From Gemmatimonadales bacterium (lineage in GTDB: Bacteria > Gemmatimonadota > Gemmatimonadetes > Gemmatimonadales > GWC2-71-9): a stretch of 5,467 bases of DNA. The translations under genes and the position numbers were made by a program. The DNA is taken from NCBI GenBank assembly GCA_013813145.1, contig JACCSE010000280.1, positions 1-5,467 of the forward strand. The letters run 5' to 3'. This document shows, in pieces, positions 1 through 5,467 of the stretch. The notes below the pieces were generated by a model. That model was given only the letters and a program-made list of their open reading frames with translations. It was not told where the DNA came from and did not search any database. How positions within the stretch are numbered: position 1 is the stretch's first letter; each line of letters begins with the position of its first letter.

Positions 1-1
1 C

Positions 2-1102
2 GCCGGCGGGATTGCCCATGACTTCAACAACCAGCTTCAGGGTGTAAGTGGCTTCGCCAACTTTGTGGCGCAGGACCGGGGGCTTGGCGTGAGTGCACGG
101 CGCGACCTCGAGGAGATCCAGAAGGCGACCGAGCGGATGGCCGGCCTCACCCGTCAGCTCCTCGCCTTCAGCCGCCAACAGGTACTGCAGCCCGAGACGC
201 TCGACCTCAACGCCGCCGTAGCCGACGGACAGTCGCTCTTGCAGCGGCTCATCGGCACTAACATCGAGATGGTGCTGGAGCTGCTGCCCCAGCCCTTGTG
301 GGTTCGGGCGGACCGGGCGCAGCTCCTCCAGGTGGTCATGAACCTGGCGATCAACGCGCGCGACGCTATGCCGGACGGGGGACGACTGACGCTGCGGACT
401 GCCGTGCACGAGGTGAGCGGGCACGAGCCGATGTCCGCCGAGGGCACGACTCAGCCGGGACGCTACGCGCAGCTCGCGGTGATAGACGCCGGCGTCGGTA
501 TTCCGCCGGCGGACCTGCCGCACATCTTCGAGCCTTTCTTCACCACCAAGGAGATTGGCCAGGGCACGGGCCTGGGTCTGGCCACCGTGTACGGCATCGT
601 GAGCCAGAGCCACGGCTACATCTGGGTAGAGAGCGAGCCGGAAGTGGGCACCACCTTCACGGTGCTCCTGCCCGAAGTGGCGGGACCGGACGCATCATCC
701 GATGAAGCGAGAGCACGCGCGAGCGCGCCGGGCCCGCGGGCACGGATTCTCGTGGTGGACGACGAGGACATCGTGCGGACTATCCTCGCCCGCACTCTGG
801 AGGCCGAAGGGTATAAGGTCGTGCAGGCGCGGAGTGGTCGCGAGGCGATCGAGTGCCTGGCCAGGGAGCGTGGCAAATTCGACCTCGTACTGAGCGATGT
901 TGTCATGCCCGGGCTCACTGCGCACGAGCTGGGTGACCGGCTCGCGGCGGAGTACCCGGCGGTGCGCCTGGCATGGATGTCTGGTTACCCGCGGGACAGC
1001 TTCGATCGGCTGAGCGTTGGTCAGCCGTTCCTGCAGAAGCCCATACCGGCTGACGTTCTGCTCAGTGTCGTCCGCGAGCTTCTCGCGACGTCCATGCCCT
1101 GA
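2..1102 (+). CDS. Hybrid sensor histidine kinase with C-terminal receiver domain (5' truncated)
   Basis: Partial gene: the frame is open to the left edge, so the GTG at 65 is not the real start; 366 residues are visible. It begins inside the HisKA dimerisation domain, with the H-box GGIAHDFNN and phospho-accepting His at visible residue 6 (bases 17-19). The HATPase_c domain follows: N-box NLAINARDAMPDGG from residue 114, G1-type DAGVGIP from 162, F-box FEPFFTTK, and G2 TGLGL from 189. A receiver domain runs from about 248 to 362, with the acidic pair D253/D254, phospho-acceptor D299 (LSDVVMPG), switch Ser327 and Lys346 before Pro. All key residues for autophosphorylation and phosphorelay to its own receiver are present. 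No membrane segment lies in the visible part; sensor domains (PAS, GAF or transmembrane) are off the window, so the signal is unknown. No DNA-binding domain is attached, so output probably goes through a separate partner. It converges with etfA and gives no clue to its target. Confidence 0.95.
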   Translation, partial: AGGIAHDFNNQLQGVSGFANFVAQDRGLGVSARRDLEEIQKATERMAGLTRQLLAFSRQQVLQPETLDLNAAVADGQSLLQRLIGTNIEMVLELLPQPLWVRADRAQLLQVVMNLAINARDAMPDGGRLTLRTAVHEVSGHEPMSAEGTTQPGRYAQLAVIDAGVGIPPADLPHIFEPFFTTKEIGQGTGLGLATVYGIVSQSHGYIWVESEPEVGTTFTVLLPEVAGPDASSDEARARASAPGPRARILVVDDEDIVRTILARTLEAEGYKVVQARSGREAIECLARERGKFDLVLSDVVMPGLTAHELGDRLAAEYPAVRLAWMSGYPRDSFDRLSVGQPFLQKPIPADVLLSVVRELLATSMP

Positions 1103-1121
1103 GGTGGATCCAGGGCCACCT
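1103..1121. other. Short convergent intergenic inverted repeat
   Basis: The 17 bp between the kinase stop (TGA, 1100-1102) and the etfA stop (TAG on the minus strand, 1120-1122) contain a perfect 6-bp inverted repeat. AGGTGG at 1102-1107 pairs with CCACCT at 1116-1121 around an 8-base loop, and both stop codons touch the stem. It could help end transcription from both sides, but it has no T-tract on either side and is short, so a chance repeat is quite possible. Confidence 0.25.
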
Positions 1122-2109
1122 ATTGCGACGCCCGGGCCTTCTTGATCTCCTCCGTGAGCCGCGGCAGGATCTCGAACAGATCCCCCACGATCCCGTAGTC
1201 CGCCACCTTGAAGATCGGCGCGTCCTTGTCCCGATTGATGGCCACGATGGTCTTGGCGGTTCGCATCCCGGCGAGATGCTGGACCGCTCCCGAGATGCCG
1301 AGCGCCACGTACAGGTTCGGACTCACCACCCGGCCGGTCTGCCCGATCTGGTCCGTGGCCGGGCGCCAGCCGTCGTCGGTGACGGCGCGGGTAGCACCGA
1401 CCGCCGCATTGCCGAAGGCGGCCGCGAGGTCCTCGACCAGCTTGAAGTTCTCCGGCGCGCGGAGTCCGCGCCCGCCGCTCACGATCACCGAAGCTTCCCC
1501 GAGATCCAGCTTCGCCGCGCTCCGCTGGGACACCTCCGTCACGACCACCCGGGCCGCGCCTGGCGCGATGGCCGGAGCGACCGCTTCCACCCGCGCCACT
1601 CGCGGCTGCTCCACCGCGGCGACGGCCCCGGGGCGAAGGGAGAGGAGTGCCGGCGCGCCGACCAGCCGCAAGGTGACGATGACCTTGCCGGTGTACGCCG
1701 GATGCCGGGCGAGCACGGCGTCGCCCTGGATCTCGAAATCGGTGACGTCGGAGGCGAGGCTCACACCGAGCCGCGCCGCGACCCGCGGGGCCAAGTCCCG
1801 GCCCTGCGCCGAGGCCGCGAAGAACCCGGCCCGATACGCTCCGGTACGGAGCCGCTCGGCCGAGGTGGCCGCGAACACCTCGGGGCTGTAGCGCTCGAGC
1901 CCGGCGTCCTCGGCGACGGCGACAGCGTCGGCTCCGTACTTGCCGAGCTCCGCGGCGCGAGCGGCGATGCCGGGGGCTCCCACGATCAGCGCATGCACCT
2001 CGCCCCCGCCCGAGGCATCGGCCGCCTGACGGGCCGCGGTGACCGCCTCGAATGCCACCTTCCGGAGATTGCCGTCCCGGGACTCGGCGAAAGCGAAAGT
2101 CGCCCCCAT
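1120..2109 (-). CDS. etfA: Electron transfer flavoprotein, alpha subunit
   Basis: The 329-residue product is normal length for bacterial EtfA. EtfA pairs with EtfB, binds the redox-active FAD, and shuttles electrons in the cytoplasm from acyl-CoA dehydrogenases and similar enzymes to ETF:quinone oxidoreductase. The N-terminal half (about 1-185) is the alpha/beta domain shared with EtfB. The C-terminal FAD domain (about 200-325) has SGGRGL at 211-216, QIGQTGR at 254-260, and the full ETF-alpha signature from LYVALGISGAVQH (266) to AIN (292), then DAPIFKVADYGIVGD. R241, T258 and H278 match by position human R249, T266 and H286, which contact or tune the flavin, so a catalytically normal protein is expected. 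The ATG at 2107-2109 is chosen because it overlaps the etfB stop (TGATG) and has AAGGTG five bases upstream. The frame's extension to 2445 lies inside etfB and is spurious. Housekeeping beta-oxidation type is likely; nothing in the window suggests a bifurcating Fix/Bcd-type complex. Confidence 0.97.
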   Translation of the reverse strand: MGATFAFAESRDGNLRKVAFEAVTAARQAADASGGGEVHALIVGAPGIAARAAELGKYGADAVAVAEDAGLERYSPEVFAATSAERLRTGAYRAGFFAASAQGRDLAPRVAARLGVSLASDVTDFEIQGDAVLARHPAYTGKVIVTLRLVGAPALLSLRPGAVAAVEQPRVARVEAVAPAIAPGAARVVVTEVSQRSAAKLDLGEASVIVSGGRGLRAPENFKLVEDLAAAFGNAAVGATRAVTDDGWRPATDQIGQTGRVVSPNLYVALGISGAVQHLAGMRTAKTIVAINRDKDAPIFKVADYGIVGDLFEILPRLTEEIKKARASQ

Positions 2110-2864
2110 CAGAGCACCTTGGCTTCGGTTCGGAGCAGCCGGACCAGCTCGGGCACGGCATCGGACCCTTCGCCGATGATCCGCCCCCCGGCCCGCTCCG
2201 GGGGCATCGCCATCGCCTCGACCGTGAGGCTCACCTGCCCGAGCTGCGCCGGCTTCACCTCCAACGGCTTCTTCTTCGCGGCCATGATGCCCTTGAGTGA
2301 GGCGAGCCGGGGCCGGGCGATGCCTTCGTCTATGGTGAGCACGGCGGGCAGGGGGAACTCGACCGTCTCGGTGGCGCCTTCGAGGTCCCGCCGCGCGGTG
2401 CCGCGGCCGTTCGCGATTTCCAGGTGGGAGAGGGCGGTGACGCAAGGAAGGTCGAGCAGCTCCGCCGTCATGGGACCCACGGTGCCGCTCGCCGTGTCCG
2501 TCGCCATCCGGCCGAACAGGATCAGATCGTAGCCCCCGTCCTTCAGCTCGGCCGCGAGTGCCTTGGCGATGGCGAGTCCGTCGAACGGCACCTCATCGGC
2601 CTTGAGGTGCACCGCGCGGGCCGCGCCGATGGCCAATGCCTTCCGGATGGTCTCCTGGACGCCGTCGGGGCCGACGCACAGGACGACTACCTCGCCGGCT
2701 CCTTCTTTCTCCACCAGCCGGAGCCCGACCTCGAGTGCGTATCCGTCGAAGTCGCTGATCTCGTACTTGAGTCCGCCCTGATCCAGCGACTTACGGTCCG
2801 CCGCGATGGAGAACCGCAGCTCCATCTCCGGCACCCGTTTGAGACACACCGCGATCTTCAACAT
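2109..2864 (-). CDS. etfB: Electron transfer flavoprotein, beta subunit
   Basis: This 251-residue protein is typical in length for EtfB, which binds a structural AMP and supplies the loop that docks onto partner dehydrogenases. It opens with MLKIAVCLKRVP, the usual EtfB start. SDFDGYALEVGLRLVE is at 37-52, the nucleotide-site segment DLILFGRMATD...GPMTAELL is at about 113-137, and the ETF-beta signature runs from about R158 to I178 (GATETVEFPLPAVLTI). The recognition loop RLASLKGIMAAKKKPLEV follows; L190 sits where human ETF-beta has Leu195, the residue that anchors the partner enzyme, and the basic AAKKK patch is kept. The ATG at 2862-2864 has AGGAG upstream (bases 2868-2872) with a short 3-base spacer. 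Its TGA overlaps the etfA ATG by one base, so the two subunits are probably made in equal amounts by translational coupling. No acyl-CoA dehydrogenase or ETF-quinone oxidoreductase gene lies alongside. Confidence 0.97.
   Translation of the reverse strand: MLKIAVCLKRVPEMELRFSIAADRKSLDQGGLKYEISDFDGYALEVGLRLVEKEGAGEVVVLCVGPDGVQETIRKALAIGAARAVHLKADEVPFDGLAIAKALAAELKDGGYDLILFGRMATDTASGTVGPMTAELLDLPCVTALSHLEIANGRGTARRDLEGATETVEFPLPAVLTIDEGIARPRLASLKGIMAAKKKPLEVKPAQLGQVSLTVEAMAMPPERAGGRIIGEGSDAVPELVRLLRTEAKVL
2115..2120 (-). promoter_or_regulatory. Ribosome binding site of etfA inside the etfB 3' end
   Basis: AAGGTG on the minus strand ends five bases before the etfA ATG, within the last codons of etfB. 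Together with the TGATG stop/start overlap it fixes the etfA start and suggests re-initiation by ribosomes leaving etfB. Confidence 0.55.
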
Positions 2865-2867
2865 GCG

Positions 2868-2872
2868 CTCCT
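2868..2872 (-). promoter_or_regulatory. Ribosome binding site of etfB
   Basis: AGGAG on the minus strand lies three bases before the etfB ATG. The sequence is a good Shine-Dalgarno match, although the spacer is shorter than the usual 5-9 bases. It supports the choice of the ATG at 2862-2864. Confidence 0.6.
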
Positions 2873-2936
2873 GGAGATATTCCTCAAGCGTCCAGCCCGC
2901 GGCAAAGCTAGTCGCTCAGGGGCGGACCCGCCAAGG

Positions 2937-2952
2937 CCAGCGGGCCAGCGGG
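2937..2952. repeat. Tandem 8-bp duplication
   Basis: CCAGCGGG occurs twice back to back (2937-2944, 2945-2952) in the etfB upstream region. The copies are exact. Nothing shows a function; slippage duplication in GC-rich spacer DNA is the simple explanation, although paired direct repeats upstream of an operon can also be protein-binding sites. Confidence 0.5.
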
Positions 2953-2961
2953 ACCATTACC

Positions 2962-3019
2962 TCATCCCGAGGGAGCGCAAGCGACCGAGGGACCTACTCC
3001 CTCGCTACGCTCGGGATGA
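2962..3019. repeat. Long imperfect palindrome (REP-like element or hairpin)
   Basis: The outer arms TCATCCCGAG (2962-2971) and CTCGGGATGA (3010-3019) are perfectly complementary over 10 bp. The inner arms CGAGGGA (2986-2992) and TCCCTCG (2998-3004) pair over 7 bp around the 5-base loop CCTAC. Between them the left side has 14 unpaired bases and the right side 5, making an asymmetric internal bulge. The left arm contains CCGAGGGA twice (2967-2974 and 2985-2992), which accounts for the asymmetry. The position, behind the receptor gene and before etfB, fits a transcription-ending or RNA-stabilising hairpin. The missing T-tract and the TCATCCCGAG...GAGGGA wording look more like a dispersed palindromic repeat family than a classical intrinsic terminator. 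Confidence 0.75.
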
Positions 3020-3039
3020 CAGCGGGTGTGCCGTTGCTG

Positions 3040-3065
3040 CCCCGCCGCCCCGCTGCCCCTGCCCC
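3040..3065 (-). other. Putative G-quadruplex just downstream of the TonB receptor gene
   Basis: On the minus strand, which is the transcript sense of the receptor gene, four GGGG runs at 3065-3062, 3059-3056, 3051-3048 and 3043-3040 are separated by loops CA, CAGC and CGGC. This meets the strict four-tract quadruplex pattern with four-G tracts and short loops. The first run begins 8 bases after the receptor's TGA. Two further long G runs (3090-3086 and 3082-3077) lie in the last codons of the gene. The motif could form in the mRNA 3' end or in single-stranded DNA; actual folding is not shown. Confidence 0.6.
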
Positions 3066-3073
3066 ACTGCCGA

Positions 3074-5215
3074 TCACCCCCCGAACCCCCGGCGCAGAAT
3101 CACCCTGAACTGCCGCGGTTGCGCGGGGGCCAGGAAGGGCTCGACCTCGTCGGTGGTCTGGTTGATGTTGAAGGTGCCGAACGTCGCGTGATCGCTGTCG
3201 AAAAGGTTGGTGACGATTCCCGCGACCTCCCACGGGCCGACCTCCCACCCGAGCCGCACGTCGGCCGTGAAGTAGCTGTCCAGCGGCTCTTCCTCGTTGG
3301 CCTCGTCCCCGCGCAGGTATTGCTCGCCCACATAGCGCGCGTCCACTCCGAAGGAAAGCCCCGCCGGCAGTTGAAAGAGGGCACCTCCGCTGACCCGGTG
3401 GTCCGGGATGAGCGGGAAGCGGTCTCCTGACTGCACCTCGTTCTCTCCGCCCCCCTCCTCACGGATGCTGAAGATCTCCACCCCGTCCACCTGAAAGGTG
3501 GCCCGGGTGTAGGCGTAGTTCGCGTAGAGTGAATGACCCTGCCGGAAGAAGTAGCGGCCGCCGAGCTCGACTCCCTCGCGTCGGGTATCGCCGAGGTTGG
3601 CGAAGAAGCCGTCGATGGTGGATCCCTCGGGCTCACCCTCCTCCTCGAAAGGGAAGAGGAAGATGTCGTCCCGCACCCAGGTGCGGTACACCGCCCCATC
3701 CAGCGCGAAGGAATTGCCGAGATAGCGGGTGCCGAACTCGAGCGTCGTGGCGGTGACCGGATCGAGCGGGGGATCGTCGCCCAGCGCGAACGGCAGCGGG
3801 CAGGGCTCCTCCGGATCGGCGCAGGCCAGCTCGATCACCGCCGGTGCCCGGAAGCTCGCGCCGGCCGAGCCGAAGAGGGACACGCCGCTGCCTACGTCCA
3901 AGCTGAGTCCACCCTTGGGACTCAGCCGGCTGTAGGAGCTGGTGGTGTCCCGGGTGGGATCGAGAAGGTTGTTGAACGGCACCCGCACGTAATCGTAACG
4001 GAGCCCGCCCGACAGGGTCACCCGGCCGACGCTGTAGTCGGCCGTGGTATAGGCGTTGAGATCCCAGATGTCGCTCTGGACGTCGGTGGTCTGCCCCGGA
4101 TCGATGCGCTCGGCGAAGAGCTGGACCCGCACGTCGTTCGCGGAGCCGCCCGCGCCCAGCCGGAGGCTCAGCCTGCCGTTGCCCACCGGCGCGTCGTAGC
4201 GCCAATCGGCCGCCCCGCCGAGCGTGCGGTTCTCGGCCAAGGCGCGGACATCGGGATCGTTGATCTGGTTGACGTTGAAGCGCTCGGCATCGTTGCCGCG
4301 GTAGTACACCCGCGCGGAACCCGTCCCGGCGCCGACGCCGGTGTAGCCGGAGAGGGCGAAATGCAACTGCTCCAGGTCCTCGAAATCCTGCGCCGACAGG
4401 TTCGAGTCCGGTTGAACTTCGAAGATGCTCAGCGGGAGCGAGCCCGCGGTCTCCGCGCGGCTCTTCGCGCCCAACACCTGGAGGTTGAAGCCGGAGCGGC
4501 CGCCCGACCGGCCAACGTTGGCGAAGCCGTTGTATCCCTCGGCGCCGGTGACCTGACGCCACCCGTCCTCCCTGGCGTATCCCCCGCCCGCATAGAAGTT
4601 CCACCCGCGGGAGCTGCCCGCAACCGAGCCCTCGGCGGAGAGCGCCTCGTAGGATCCGCCGCTCACCTCCAGCTCCCCCCGAGTCGGGCCGCCCCCGTGG
4701 TTGGTCAGCAGGTTGATCGAGCCGCCGAGCGAGTTGGGTCCGAGCAGCGAGGCGGTGCCGCTCAGCAGCTCGACCCGCCGGATGTGCTCCAGCGGAAGGA
4801 GGTCGAAGTTGACCTGTGCCGCGTCGGGCTCGTTGACCGGGACCCCGTCCAGAAATACCGATACGCCCTGGGGCAGCCCCACGACGGGGCTGGCGTAGAA
4901 CCCCCGGGTCGAGATGCTGGTCTTGAACGGGCTTCCGAGGTCGTCGTAGAGCGAGAAACCGGGCTGTGTGGCGATGAAATCCGAGATCAGCCGCGGCTCC
5001 CAAGTCTCCAGCTCCTCGTTGGTAATCGTGGAGGTGCGTGCCGGCACACCGGAGCCAACGCCCGGCCCGCCCGGAGGCAGGATGGACCCGACCACCTCGA
5101 TGGTCGGCAGGGTGGCGACGGAATCGCGGGGGAGAGTGTCCACCTGTTGCGCCGCCAGTGACGGGGAGAGCACGATCGCCGCGAACAGTACGGCACGCAC
5201 AACGGATGTCCTCAT
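3074..5215 (-). CDS. TonB-dependent outer-membrane receptor
   Basis: The 713-residue product is a complete 22-strand plug-and-barrel type transporter that uses TonB-ExbBD energy to move a ligand across the outer membrane. The ATG at 5213-5215 is chosen because it opens a clear signal peptide (basic MRTSVVR, hydrophobic core to about 20, cleavage near A21/A22 before QQ); the longer frame to 5305 would bury it. A TonB-box-like PTIEVVGS lies at 37-44, then a Gly/Pro-rich linker. The plug (about 60-172) shows LDGVPVNEPDAAQ at 122-134 and RRVELLSG...LGGSINLLTN at 146-172. The barrel fills the rest, with NLFDSD from 670 and a final strand RQFRVILRRGF plus GG. The only mature cysteines I see, C465 and C472, bracket an acidic segment. 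Only GGACGG six bases upstream serves as a weak ribosome site. Plug and C-terminal style suggest a siderophore or ferric-chelate receptor, but the ligand cannot be named. No TonB, ExbBD or permease gene is adjacent. Confidence 0.95.
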   Translation of the reverse strand: MRTSVVRAVLFAAIVLSPSLAAQQVDTLPRDSVATLPTIEVVGSILPPGGPGVGSGVPARTSTITNEELETWEPRLISDFIATQPGFSLYDDLGSPFKTSISTRGFYASPVVGLPQGVSVFLDGVPVNEPDAAQVNFDLLPLEHIRRVELLSGTASLLGPNSLGGSINLLTNHGGGPTRGELEVSGGSYEALSAEGSVAGSSRGWNFYAGGGYAREDGWRQVTGAEGYNGFANVGRSGGRSGFNLQVLGAKSRAETAGSLPLSIFEVQPDSNLSAQDFEDLEQLHFALSGYTGVGAGTGSARVYYRGNDAERFNVNQINDPDVRALAENRTLGGAADWRYDAPVGNGRLSLRLGAGGSANDVRVQLFAERIDPGQTTDVQSDIWDLNAYTTADYSVGRVTLSGGLRYDYVRVPFNNLLDPTRDTTSSYSRLSPKGGLSLDVGSGVSLFGSAGASFRAPAVIELACADPEEPCPLPFALGDDPPLDPVTATTLEFGTRYLGNSFALDGAVYRTWVRDDIFLFPFEEEGEPEGSTIDGFFANLGDTRREGVELGGRYFFRQGHSLYANYAYTRATFQVDGVEIFSIREEGGGENEVQSGDRFPLIPDHRVSGGALFQLPAGLSFGVDARYVGEQYLRGDEANEEEPLDSYFTADVRLGWEVGPWEVAGIVTNLFDSDHATFGTFNINQTTDEVEPFLAPAQPRQFRVILRRGFGG

Positions 5216-5265
5216 CAGGAACCGTCCAGAGCAGCGGGGGGCAGTAATGGTGGCGGGCCTGAAGT
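5216..5265 (-). other. Short leader between the upstream frame and the receptor gene
   Basis: These 50 bases separate the stop of the right-edge frame from the receptor ATG. There is no room for a riboswitch, and I see no convincing promoter, operator or hairpin. The spacing is compatible with co-transcription from the upstream gene. Confidence 0.4.
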
Positions 5266-5467
5266 TCAGCGCAGGGTGCGGCGGGACGGCCGGCGGTCGA
5301 ACCATGGCTGCCCACCGTCGCCGGTCTCGTAGATGGCGGCCATGACGATGCGGTCGGGCGGAACCCCGATGACAAGCAGCCCATCGTCGTCCGGTCCGCC
5401 TCCGTCGAAATCGAGACAGCAGCGCTCGATCGTGACCAGGTCCTGGCCGGGCGGGCCCTCCATCGAG
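5266..5467 (-). CDS. C-terminal fragment of an unrecognised protein (5' end beyond the window)
   Basis: The minus-strand frame is open from the right edge to a TGA at 5266-5268 and gives about 66 residues. The in-frame ATG at 5461-5463 could be a start of a 65-residue protein, but the frame continues off the window, so a longer gene is equally possible. The codons are strongly G/C at third positions, like the neighbouring genes. The peptide has a VTIERCCLDFDGG stretch with adjacent cysteines, a run of acidic and glycine residues (GGGPDDDG), a hydrophobic strand-like LLVIGVPPDRIVMAAIY and a basic tail ending in RRTLR. I do not recognise a family. It lies in the same direction as the TonB receptor gene, 50 bases upstream, and may share its transcript. 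A chance open frame in GC-rich DNA cannot be ruled out. Confidence 0.45.
   Translation of the reverse strand, partial: SMEGPPGQDLVTIERCCLDFDGGGPDDDGLLVIGVPPDRIVMAAIYETGDGGQPWFDRRPSRRTLR

Larger units (their letters stand above)
2865..3073. other. Non-coding gap between the TonB receptor gene and etfB
   Basis: No credible gene lies here; the small frames crossing it have no family features. Read on the minus strand in transcription order it holds the G-tract array (3065-3040), the long palindrome (3019-2962), an exact tandem duplication of CCAGCGGG (2937-2944 and 2945-2952), a GGCGG/CCGCC mini-palindrome (2921-2932) and the etfB leader. The etfBA promoter is expected between the palindrome and 2864. 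I found only a poor sigma-70-like candidate (TTGGCG, 18-base gap, TAGCTT), too weak to annotate separately. Confidence 0.7.

Noticed and set aside
65..67. GTG as start of the kinase gene
   Set aside because: The frame is open upstream and encodes the H-box with the catalytic His, so the gene begins before the window.
695..2161. Minus-strand open frame (488 residues) spanning the kinase 3' end and etfA
   Set aside because: It crosses two well-supported genes and has Arg/Gly-rich shadow composition.
2110..2445. Upstream extension of the etfA frame
   Set aside because: It lies within etfB and is Arg/Gly-rich shadow sequence; EtfA homology begins at MGATFAFAES.
1123..2532. Plus-strand open frame (469 residues) opposite etfA/etfB
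   Set aside because: It is antisense to two genes with full ETF signatures, and its protein has low-complexity His/Arg/Pro composition.
2962..3019. Calling the palindrome a CRISPR repeat or an IS end
   Set aside because: There is only one unit with no spacers, no transposase and no target-site duplication around it.
2865..3073. Small frames crossing the gap between the receptor gene and etfB
   Set aside because: They arise from the stop-poor GC-rich palindrome and C-rich tract, lack ribosome sites and have no family features.
3533..5161. Long plus-strand open frame (542 residues) opposite the TonB receptor gene
   Set aside because: It is a mirror of the receptor's codon bias in GC-rich DNA. 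It has no recognisable domain, is rich in Arg/Glu/Gly/Ala repeats, and lies entirely within or against a gene with clear homology.
5216..5305. Thirty-residue N-terminal extension of the receptor
   Set aside because: It would place a Pro/Arg-rich stretch before the signal peptide and overlap the upstream frame; the internal ATG at 5213-5215 gives a proper signal peptide.
3633..5384. Long minus-strand open frame (583 residues) in another frame of the receptor gene
   Set aside because: It overlaps the receptor on the same strand, is Arg/Gly/Pro-rich and shows no family motifs; a frame shadow.

Overview
This GC-rich window carries an ordinary bacterial chromosome segment: two genes cut by the window edges and three complete genes. 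The combination of high GC with strong G/C preference at third codon positions, a large TonB-dependent outer-membrane receptor (hence a Gram-negative envelope) and a signal peptide ending in Ala-Ala-Gln-Gln fits a Gemmatimonadota-like organism. That placement is inference from style, not proof. I see no tRNA, rRNA, CRISPR array, transposase or defence system.

Layout: (1) At 2-1102 (+) lies the C-terminal two thirds or so of a hybrid sensor histidine kinase: H-box, ATPase domain, then a receiver domain. Its sensor part is off the left edge. (2) Converging on it with only 17 bp between stop codons is etfA (1120-2109, -), which is preceded by etfB (2109-2864, -). The two overlap by one base (TGATG), so they form the translationally coupled etfBA operon for the two subunits of electron transfer flavoprotein. 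(3) A roughly 210-bp non-coding gap (2865-3073) holds a long imperfect palindrome (2962-3019) and, right behind the stop of the next gene, a run of four G4 tracts on the minus strand (3040-3065). (4) A complete TonB-dependent receptor (3074-5215, -) starts at a clear signal peptide. (5) 50 bp upstream of it, the minus strand carries the 3' end of an unrecognised reading frame running off the right edge.

Functionally, EtfAB takes electrons from acyl-CoA dehydrogenases and related flavoenzymes and passes them towards the quinone pool through ETF:quinone oxidoreductase. Neither partner is in view. The receptor imports a scarce nutrient, probably an iron chelate, across the outer membrane, though its ligand cannot be read from sequence. 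Nothing ties receptor, ETF and kinase into one pathway; they look like neighbours. The most noteworthy structure is the intergenic block behind the receptor gene (G-tract array plus palindrome). I found no convincing previously undescribed system.
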